Shown here: in pieces, positions 1 to 10,000 of the stretch
How the letters are laid out: each line of letters starts with the position of its first letter
How positions within the stretch are numbered: position 1 is the stretch's first letter
From: Mauremys mutica
Lineage: Eukaryota > Chordata > Testudines > Geoemydidae
Direction of reading: 5' to 3'
DNA: 64,000 nucleotides
NCBI RefSeq assembly: GCF_020497125.1
Contig: NC_059084.1
Span: 11,745,501-11,809,500, forward strand
Program-made: the position numbers and the translations under genes
The notes under the pieces: generated by a model
The model's database searches: none
What the model was told of the DNA's origin: nothing
The model's input: the letters and a program-made list of their open reading frames with translations, nothing else

Positions 1-151
1 AGGTATTTATGATGTCCTCAGATCCTTGAGATCAGTCAGTAATTCCAGTGACAATCCCAATTTGTAAAGATGTTTTGAGCAACATCCAAGGACCCTTTTA
101 ATAGCTCATTGATGGTTCTTCCCTCTGCAAAAGCTAAACAAAACACAGCTT

Positions 152-163
152 GAAAAAGAAACT
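152..163 (+). promoter_or_regulatory. ISRE-like interferon response element
   Basis: GAAAAAGAAACT matches the ISRE core GAAANNGAAACT at every fixed position (the preferred purine two bases before it is T here). It lies about 400 bases upstream of the candidate first exon and 3.2 kb upstream of the Z-alpha 1 exon, in the same orientation. ZBP1 is interferon-induced in mammals, so an ISRE is expected in its promoter. Whether this is the promoter is an inference that depends on where the true first exon is. Confidence 0.45.
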
Positions 164-563
164 CCAACGAAGTTCTTGCTCCTTCTTTCTGAACTATTTT
201 TTCTGGAGTTTTTTTGAGTTATTTAATTCATAAAGCACCATCACTGCAAAGCAATCTGAGAGGTGGCAGTACATAAAAATAAGAGTCAGAATTTGAAAAA
301 CATAAACTGGTTACCCACTCGTGAAGGGTGTTCTACAAATGAGGCCTTGCTCTGATTCAGAGCAGATCTCAGGATATTCAGCTGATCTCAATTGCCTTGA
401 TAGGGTAAAAGAAAGCCCTGTAAGTACCTTAGGTCTCATTTATTCAGATTTCAACGCCCATTGTAAAATTTCCTAACCATATTTTGTCATTTTTAAGCAC
501 ATTTATGTGGCTTTATTTATTGCAAGTACAAAGTAGTCTTGGGCCACTGGTGCATTTTTTCAG

Positions 564-573
564 ATGTCTGAAG
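564..573 (+). CDS. ZBP1: candidate first coding microexon of ZBP1
   Basis: ATG-TCT-GAA-G followed directly by the donor GTAAAT. It ends in phase 1, exactly what the Z-alpha 1 exon needs, and would give an N-terminus Met-Ser-Glu-Ala before the Z-alpha fold. It is preceded by a polypyrimidine-CAG (ttttttcag), so it could be a true internal microexon after a noncoding leader exon, or the end of an unspliced leader. Mammalian ZBP1 also has a very short coding first exon ending in phase 1. Ten coding bases can match by chance, so this is only the best candidate I found; the true exon could also lie upstream of the window. Confidence 0.25.
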
Positions 574-3363
574 GTAAATTACCTTAGTAGTTGAGGAGTG
601 CAAAAGCCCAGGAGTTCAACATACCTAATTGTGGTTTATTGACCAAAAAAAACAACCCTACAACTGATCCACCTTGGGTAACAGAAGCCAGGAATGGAAC
701 AGCAGTGCTGCTGAAACTCACACTCAACATACATGGGCAGGACTGCATGGGGCATATCTCCTGGCTGTAGTCACTGTTAGCTATTCTTTGTCTTCATAAA
801 TTTGCCTAAGCATGCATACAGCACTGGCTCATACAGAGCTGACATCTATTGATTTCAATGGGTTTCAGGTCAGGCCCAGGTACAGAACATCTTTCCTGAA
901 AGATCTGGCTCTTCAAAGGATTTGGGAGAAGTCCAAACCAAATGGCACTTGGCAATGCAGCTTAGGAAGCAGTGCTTCTCATATCTAAAGAGGCAACTCT
1001 CACCAACATTAGCTGAATTTAACTATACATACAGTGAAAACTTTACAATATGGCTGGGAAAATTCACAAAATGTGCTATGAATGGCACTGAAATTCAAAA
1101 AATAAAAGCAGCTGGAGATGTGAAATCCAGTGGAAAAGGTATAATTCCTCACTCTAGACATTTTGCCAAGTCATATCCTTCACTAGAGGGTCAAATTTTG
1201 TCTTCAGATATCCATGTGAGTTTCATGCATGAATATCAGAGCATAGGATTTGGCCTGCATTAGGAAGACCGTTTGGGACAACTTGTTTGGGATAGTTTCT
1301 CTGTGGTTGAAAGCCCATTCTCTACGGTCCAATCTTGAGTGGTGCTGAAATCAATGGGAGATGAGGGCCTTTCTAGGCTATAATTTCAGGTCTTGAATTG
1401 TCCTCTGCTGAAGTCCATACAAGTACTTCCATAGACTTTGATGGGAGTTGGATCAGAACCTCAAAGAGCAAGAGTCAGAAAGGCCTTTACTCATTCGCTA
1501 GCTCATCGATATACCCAGCTCAGGTTTTTTTCATTCATGACTATTTAATTTCAGTGCTGGAACTCTGCTGACTGTCATATATGATGTCAACAGCCCATTG
1601 TCAGTTTAGTGTTAAAGTATTAGTCAGAGCTGACTATCTGCAGCTTCCTAAACACATTCATGAATATATAACAATGGCACAGGACTGCTTCACTCAGCCT
1701 TTGAATTTTTTACAATGATGCTGTCACTTTTGAGCAGTGTCTGCAGTCTCTCTTACTATCAGCTTCAATAAACAAATGTAATCAAAGTTGCATTCAAAAG
1801 TAGCTTCTTGGAGTTTCTCTGGAGAAGCAAATAATCTGTGTTTATTTTATTTTTTTAAAGTCTGCATAGCAAATGATTTCCTCATTTTAATGATATTGAC
1901 TGTAATGTGCTTGCAATAATTAAAGCCGCTGCTAATGGATGATTGGAATTTCTCTTTAATGATATCATTAGGATACATTTCATGCATTTAATTGTTTTTG
2001 TAAAATGACAGCTAAGCCCTCTTGCCTCAGATTTCCTATTTCCTGATTAAATTAGTTTGTATGCAAGGGCAAACCATGTTTCACAGCTGTAGCATTTTGG
2101 GGGAAAATAAAAGTGGTTTTTGGTTAGATGTGCCAATGTATTTCCAGTCAGAGATGCTTTTTCTGTTCTTTGTCAGTTTCAGTGCTCCACTCTACTCCCC
2201 TTCTTTCCTGGTCTTCATGAAAAGAAATAAAAAATATCTCATGACAGGCACAGGTGGAGATAGAACACCATGAGTAAAACATGCAGCATTTGGGTGCAAC
2301 CAGGATCCTTGGGACTGAGATCCTTATAGTGGACATCACACTGCACCCATGAACGGCCTTGATCCAAAGGCCATTGAAAGCCGTGACAAAACGCCCCTCA
2401 CTTCAGTGGTGCAAGATCAGTCTCTTAGCAAGCAGGAGACCACCCTGCTGATTGCTTTTTGTCTGACTGCCGGCAGCACATAATGTGTAGCATCCCTCGT
2501 GGCAGGGAAAGGACAAGACTCGGTGATGAATACAAGAGGGTAATTTCTGTCCCCCAACTCACAGGCTAATTTAGCTCATTCACCCTAACATCTCTTCAGT
2601 TCTTACTCTGCATGAAGCAGTTATAGAAGGGACTGCTGACTCTTACAAGAATACCCAGAGATGCAGAGATGTACCCTGCCTCTTTAGAGATGGGGTACTC
2701 ACTTACCACTCATGAAACCACATGACCTGAAGGAAGGGGTAGCCACTGGGAATTTTAGTTATGCCTCAGAGACAGGGGGCTCTTTTTGTGTTTGTGAGGA
2801 GGGGAAGTTAATGCTTAGATGGTTGCAGGACCAGTGCCTCTGACTTCAACCCTGGGTATGGGCAGTATTTTTCCAAATGGCGTCTCTTTTAAATTGTCAA
2901 TTTGTGGCCTTCAGAAGCTAGATCCTCACATCCCTCCCAGACTTAATCAGTGGTGCTAGGCTTGTGAAGTGACATCTAAAGAGGACAAATCAGTCCAGTA
3001 TGGAAAAATAATGTGGGTATCACTTTTTAAAATAAGTCCTTAAGCCAATGACAGTGACTGCTCTGAGGATGTCATTCATTAAAGCCTAAATATATAACTG
3101 CACCTGTTTATATGATGGACAACTGCAGTGCAAAGCCACGCCAGCCTGTAATTTCAATTCATTCCATGCCTCCACTGCTTGTGTCTGGTCACACTTCCCC
3201 ATTTGGCATGAATATTATATCCACAGTTATAAACACAAAATTCAAACGGAAGATCAGGGGCAAGCGAGTAAAGTCTGGTTGCCAAAAAAAAAAAAAAGGA
3301 GGGGGGAATATTGTCTGAATTGCTTAGAATTGTCTGTAGATGGCTTTTTGTGCTTACATTTAG

Positions 3364-3591
3364 CTTCACAAGTGGAGCAACTCATCATTGACTACTTAAG
3401 GACAGCTGCCACTCCAAAGAAGGCCCATGAGATTGCCTGTGCATGTTCAGTTACAAAACAGGAAGCCAACAAAGTGCTGTACAAGCTGCGTGAGGAGCGA
3501 AAGGTTGAGAAGCAGAGTGACGATAAAAAATGGGTTGTCCGTGCGGACACAGAGGTGGAATGTCATCAGAAAACTGCCGAGTTGAAAATCG
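3364..3591 (+). CDS. ZBP1: ZBP1 exon 2, Z-alpha domain 1
   Basis: Acceptor tgcttacatttag/CTTCACAAG and donor ATCG/gtaaat; 228 bases, phase 1 to phase 1. It encodes a winged helix: helix 1 around VEQLIIDYLRTA, helix 2 around KKAHEIACACSV, recognition helix KQEANKVLYKLREE, and a wing ending in KKWVV. The recognition-helix Asn and Tyr (NKVLY) and the wing Trp, the core contacts to Z-form nucleic acid in ADAR1 and ZBP1, are present. The wing (KQSDDKKW) has no proline, unlike the proline-containing wings of ADAR1 and human ZBP1 Z-alpha 1. An alternative acceptor AG at 3371-3372 would also keep phase 1 and drop three residues. Confidence 0.92.
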
Positions 3592-6500
3592 GTAAATGTT
3601 TTGAAAAACCTTTTAAAACTATGTCTGCAACCTCTGATGCTGATGGCATTTGGGAGCAGAGTTTGTTTTCAAGTCTGTAACTACATTGCAGCCTAACTGC
3701 TTCAGAGATTCACGAGCCTTTGACCCCAATTACTTTGAGTCCATTTTTACTCAGTACAGTGAGTTGCAAGTCAGTCGGCTGTGTTTTTCTCTTTTGTACA
3801 GAACTGAAACTTGACTAAAGCAGAAGGTGAATTCATTCTTAGGCAGTTTTTGCATTGAACCTTGTCCAGGGTGGTAGATAGGGAAGGCAGATTAACTCCA
3901 TGTAGTGTTCTCTGAGGGTACCCTGCCCTAGGACATTTCTTTTGTAATACCTGCAATCTTGGTGCATTCCAGAAGCAGAAAAAGGTTGGCTCTTCAGAAA
4001 TATCTTTTGCCAGAAGCTGAGAATGAGCGACAGGGGATAGATCACTTGACAATTTCCTACGAAGAGTCCTGTGGCACCTTATAGACTAACAAATGTATTG
4101 GAGCATGAGCTTTCGTGGGTGAATACCCACTTCGTCTGACCCACGAAATTCACCCACGACAGCTCATGCTCCAATACGTCTGTTAGTCTATAAGGTGCCA
4201 CAGGACTCTTTGTTGCTTTTTACAGATCCAGACTAACACGGCTACCCCTCTGATACTTGATGATTACCTGTTCTGTTCATTCCCTCTGGGGCACCTGGCA
4301 TTGGCCACTGTCGGAAGACAGGATACGGGCTAGATGGACCTTTGGTCTGACCCAGTAGGGCCATTCTTTTGAGTGTCAGGCTCCTCTCTTCGCTCAGACG
4401 TGGGGGGTCTGCACCCAGGGAAGAGGACAGTTAATCCTCTACAGAATACCCTACCCATCCTGTAAAAGCCTCTCCATGTCTCCAGCTTCACAGAGCTGTG
4501 ATGAGGAACCAGGTTCCCAGGCAGGGGAACATGGCACTGCCACACCCTTTGCATTGGAGACCTTCATCCCTCCAGGAGGCATCTGGAAGGCATAGGCCCT
4601 GTAAGCACAGCTTCTGCAGAAGAATGATCCTGTGGATCTCATGGGATCCCCAACTTCTTCCACAGGAGGGTGAATCACTCCCTGAACCTCCCAATGAAAA
4701 TCTCTGCATCAACCCCCCATGGGCTTTGATCCAGTATCCTTTCCCCTTCATGGGGACCATGGGGCCCTTTATTAGCCAGGGATCTTTGGCTGGGATAGTC
4801 AGGGCCGCCCATGGGTGGGGGGTCAAGTAGGGCAATTTGCCCCGGGCCCTGCAGGGGCCCCCACGAGAGTTTTTCGGGGCCCCTGGAGTGGGGTCCTTCA
4901 CTCGCTCTGGGTCCCTGGAGCTTCCTCCGCTCCGGGTCTTCAGCGGCAATTCGGCGGCGGCGGGTCCTTCCGCTCCGGGACCCACCGCTGAAGTGCCCCG
5001 AAGACCCCGCGGTGGGGGGTGTCCTTCTGCCCCGGGACCCGCCGCTGAAGTGCCGGGTCTTGGGTGGCAATTCGGCGGTGGAGGCCCCCCGCCGCCGAAG
5101 ACCCCAGGCCTCCTGAATCCTCTGGGCGGCCCTGGGGATAGTTTAAAGATAACTAGAGAGAGAGGACAAACTCCACATAAAGGCAGAGAAGTGCCCTTCC
5201 CCTGCCCTGATCAACTCAAGCCATGCAGCAAACCAACCATCTGCCAATATCCTAGCTCTTCTAAAGTCCCACATTCTCTGGAGGTGGGTGAAGACCAGTA
5301 CCGAGGGTATGCAGCAAGGGTGTCTGCTCCCCTGGGAGTCTGGCTTAGGCGATTGGTACAAGAAAGGAAAATGAGGAATCAGTCGCTCTTCCTAGCTAAT
5401 TAGCAGAACTTCTCACAAATTCACCCCACTCCCAAATTACAGTGCCTGACAATGACATCTCTGTTGTAGATGACACCACCCTAGTCCCACTGCACCAGCC
5501 TGCGAATGCTGTGACTCCTGTGAAAGATGACCGCAAACTGTCAGAAAACCGTAAGATATTTGCCACCTGCCTAAGACTGAACAGACTAACTTTAGAAATC
5601 TACATTTAATGATTTTTGGCAGCCACAATAGAATGCTATTAATGCTAGCATTGCACTATTGCATGCGTAGAAGTCTTGCATGGTTCTAGGAGTCATAAAT
5701 CATATCCCTGCTAGGAATACCTTGTGCTAATAGCACACAGGCCATAGTAAAGCCTCATCATCCCAGGCGCACCTCCAGAAACCCTCTGTCTCAGGGAGGC
5801 AGAGCCTCACCCCAGGCACCTTAGTGCACAGGGGAGCACATGAACTGCTACACCCCTTTAAATGGCACAGCATACTGCCCTGTCTACTCCATGCCCAGCC
5901 CACCAGCTCTGGTAGTTGGTGTATAGAGACAGAACTATGGCTCCACCTCCTCCCCATTCCCTTTGCGGACGGTGTAATGGTGGGCCTGAGCTGGATAGCA
6001 CAGAGCTCATTACTAGCAATCCCAGTGAAGTCATGTGAGCTGATAACTTGGTAAGAGTCAAAGGGGAATTTGGTAGATGATGTGTGGCCTTGGGGCCATA
6101 GATTATCAACCCAATGGTCCCAGGGAGCAGGATACAAATTTAGCTGTGGTATCCTCCATTTCTGGCTGTGACTCAATAAGCCTACCCTTTGTTTCCCAGA
6201 GGAAAAGATTTACCAGTTTCTGTTAGAAAATGGATCTCGCAGTGCATTAGCCATTGCCAAACAAATGGGAATGAAGACACGAAAGGAAGTCAATGCAGAT
6301 TTATACGCGCTGCAGAAAAAACATGTCCTCAGCCAGGACGAAGACACAAAGCTTTGGTCGGTTTACGGACAGGGTGCAGGTATTGTACTGAGTTGCACTT
6401 TTCAGAACACCGCATTCTGAGTAGCGTTACAGAAAGCGGCTTCGTTTTCTTTTTGGCTGTAAACGCTTTCAGCTAGATGACTAAATGGTCCTTCCCCAGG

Positions 6501-7039
6501 CCACTTCTTTTTGGCTTCGAGAACGTGGGCTTTTCTTCGACTTGCATATCTGCACTAATGCTCGGAGTTTGATCTGTCTTTAATCAGAAGTTCTGGTAAA
6601 CTGCTCAGAACATGGAGCTGGGAGACTTGGGTCTTGATTCAGCCAGACACTGCCCGACTCACTGTATGCCCTCCTAGGGAGATGGGGGTTCATTTAACTC
6701 CCCTGTGCTCCCATTTCCCCATCTGTAAAACGGGGAGAGCACTTGTCCACCTTGTAAAGGGCTCTGAGTTCTGGAAATGATTAGCACTGTGTAGCCACAA
6801 GTTATTGTTATGCCTACGCTGACATAGATCAGAAAAAAGATGTTGTCTATCATTCTCTGACTAAAATCATGTCATCTCACTACTTCTATGCCCTGGGCCT
6901 GATCAGTCCCATTGCTATCATTCTTTTCTAAAGATCAAATCCTGCCCTGGGATATGCACCCTTTCCATTGTTGTTACTTGTACATCGTTTTTGGGTACTG
7001 CTGAATGACTGAGATCAGCCCTCACCACTGGCACCATTC

Positions 7040-7088
<49 letters not shown>

Positions 7089-10000
7089 GTGATGTGTAAC
7101 TTCCATAGCTTCTCCCAACGTCTTCTTGGCCACAACCCTCCATTCTGAGATAACGAGACAACAGAGATAACTGCTACCAGTCAGTGTCACTATAAAAACA
7201 GGATACCTAAACAGCCCTTACTCCCTCTAAATACACAGACTTGGGCCTGGTCTACACTGGGGGGGTTCGAACTAAGGTACGCAAGTTCAGCTACGCGAAT
7301 AGCGTAGCTGAACTCGAAGTACCTTAGTTCGAAGTACTTACCCATCCTCACGGCGCGGGATCGAAGTCCGCGGCTCCCCCGTTGACTCCGCCACCGCCGT
7401 TCGCGGTGGTGGAGTTCCGGAGTTGACGGGAGCGCATTCGGAGTTTGATATATCGCGTCTAGATGAGATGCGATATATCGAACTCCGAGAAGTCGGTCGC
7501 TACCCGCCGACCCGGGCGGGTAGTATGGACGTACCCTTAGTAACATAACAGGCTCCTTGAAGTATGTCTATACTGCACGCTAAGTTCTGGTCTCTGACTC
7601 AGGTTTGAGCCCAAGCCCCACTTTGGTCCACACACAAATCAGTCTGTCTTGGGTCAGCAAGCAGATGGGACCCTGGTTGTAGGATTCTGCTGGAGTGCAT
7701 CCACCCAGTGAGCCAGCAGCCCGCTGGGGAGCATCTCCGAGCTGGGTTTACAGGCTCGAGCTCATGGGACGCACATTACAGGGCTATCAATGGCTGTGCA
7801 GACTTTGAAGCCTAGAGAGGGGATGGGTTTTGTCACAGGGCAAGAATTGCTTTTCTCCCAGGAAAATTGTTTGTCTTTTGTACTGGTGACTAATGTGTGT
7901 TTTGTTTTGTTCTTTTCCAGGTTACCAACCAACAAATCCTGGAGCAAATAAGGAAGTAGTGCCAGTTATTATTCAGAATAATCCAACAAACATTATCTAT
8001 CAGGGAGGAGTGCAAAACACCATCTCTATAGCTGATTCCAGAGCTACTCAAATTGGAAACTACAACTCGCTGAATCTAGTGGATAAAAAAGATGGTAATC
8101 ATCTGTCTGCACAGGTTTATGGGTGCTATCCTGGTTATCCTCTCTGAGAACAGACATGAACAACAGCTGTCATAATTAATAACATAAAAAAGATTTCATA
8201 TTTTACTACAGCTGGTTGGAGAATGGAATTTCTGTCCTGCAGGATATGCCAGCATTTTGAAATTTGCTTTTGTGCCAAACAGAATTAAAAGTTAAGTTAC
8301 TGCAGAATAGAAATTCTGAAAAATTTCTATTAGGAAACATCAAATCATTTCATGTCAATAACTGAAACTATAATATAAATGTATTAAATATATACTATGT
8401 AAATATAACATAATATTAAAATTACTATTGCAATATACACCTAATATAGACCTTATCAAAATGAGATTGCCAAAATGATTCATTTTTGACACTCTCCCAT
8501 ATATAATTTCACTATTATTATTATTTTATTAATATCGTTATTATTCCTTCCCTTTACACTTATGCTTTAGATTCTAGACCAACTGTTCCAAGTCTTAGGG
8601 CTGCATCAGAGAATGCTGATGTGTTGCACTGTGAAGCAGAAGCTAAAGCAACCCCCCAGGGTGTTCAGGAAATTGATGTCACTCAGTCCACACTCAAGAA
8701 TACTGTCATTGGTAATGATAATCAAATGAATATCATTACGAAGGACTTCGCTGATAGTCGAGAGGAGCATCTGGACCAATATGGCACTCCAGAAAAGAGT
8801 AGGTACAGTGTGTTGGCTTGTGTTGAAGATACTCATACCCTCTGTAGGGCGCTGGTTATATGAGAACTCCCTCAAGTACAGCCCTGTCTGCATGAGAGCT
8901 GACTTGTGAATCTTTACAAGGTATGTCAGTGCTGAAACAAACCTTTGCGACTCTAGAAATTGGGCGTAATGCTCAGAGTCTGTGATGTGTGAGTAGCAGT
9001 GGTTATTGTGCTCCAACCCTGTCCATGTATATCTGTCCTCTTTCACAACTGGGGCAGGAAAACTTTCCTCAGACATCCTACTAGAGCATATTTATGACCC
9101 ACTCTTATAACAGAAACCTCCTTAACCCTGCAAGCCTTCCATATGGCTCCACTATTTATGGTAGAACACCCTCCCAGAAAGCCTGCATCCCAGCTAGGCA
9201 GGACCAACTTTATGACAGAGCGCAGCCCAGAAAATGGGTCCTATTGTCGTCTGCCCAAGTATTCCCAAGTGGTTAGATTGAGGGACTGCAAGTCAGGAGA
9301 GCTGGGTATTCTTGACTATGCCATTGACTTGCAGAGTGGCCTATGGCAAACTGCTTAACATCATCTGGAAAATGAAGATGCCAATATTTTGTATGTTGCT
9401 TTGAGCTCCTTCATGGAACATGCTGCACAAGTGCCAAGAACTTTTTAGATCTGTACTATGTACCCTCCTATCTGTGTCCATTTATTTCTGTGCAACAAAC
9501 TAATGTGCTGAAATGCTGAGACTTCTGCTACTATTATGCAAATCTTAGTCCCACCTGAGCCTTGGGAAATGAGTATGTCACCTTTTTGACATTCACTGGT
9601 TCTGTCTTTCTGATTTCTTATGCTCTCATTTTTATGACAAATGCTCCCCTACCTTTTTTTTTTTTTTTTTTAAACTCTAGATCAATTTGCTGACAGTCTT
9701 TCTGCCAGCCCTGGATCATCACTGAAAATTGTTAATACCCACCTCCCCGGGGAAGGGAGAGCTCCATTGCAAAGAGTCAGCATTGACAAGTCGGAGTTGG
9801 AGAACGTCATGATCGGAAACAACAACCAAATGAGTGTTCATGAGCAATGCGGTTCTGCCGGCCTCGCAGATGAGGAGACAAACGAGGAAGACGATGCTTC
9901 AGGTGAAGATAGTGAATGCCATGTTGATACTTGTAGGCTTCTCTTGCGTTTAAAACAGTGCCTGATGTGTATGAGCTGGCTCCATGGTGTGTACCAGACA

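Larger units (their letters stand above)
1..3363. other. ZBP1 upstream region and presumed first intron
   Basis: No conserved open frame is visible apart from the candidate microexon at 564-573. The region is AT-rich and mostly unique-looking. An unusual AT-rich block at 1850-2000 with repeated TAAT/ATTA words could be a conserved noncoding element, which I cannot test. An A/G tract (aaaaaaaaaaaaaagga then a G run) lies just before the Z-alpha 1 exon at 3283-3307. Confidence 0.5.

Noticed and set aside
339..419. ATG at 339 opening 27 codons to a perfect gtaagt donor, as a ZBP1 first exon
   Set aside because: It ends in phase 0, but the Z-alpha 1 exon needs phase 1 from either possible acceptor. 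It could only be leader sequence or an upstream ORF.
922..1263. 113-codon frame upstream of the Z-alpha exon
   Set aside because: It does not begin with ATG, has no recognisable domain and no phase-matched donor; likely chance.
4837..5403. 188-codon Pro/Gly/Arg-rich frame
   Set aside because: It lies mostly inside a GC-rich hAT MITE (4800-5134) and runs on into intron sequence; composition artefact.
3364..6379. ADAR1 or fish-type PKZ as the identity of the Z-alpha gene
   Set aside because: No deaminase, dsRBD or kinase exons follow; instead RHIM-like exons follow in frame.
8799..8804. Alternative donor AG/gtacag for exon 6
   Set aside because: Would end in phase 2 and break the frame with exon 7, whereas a/gtaggt at 8799 keeps phase 1.
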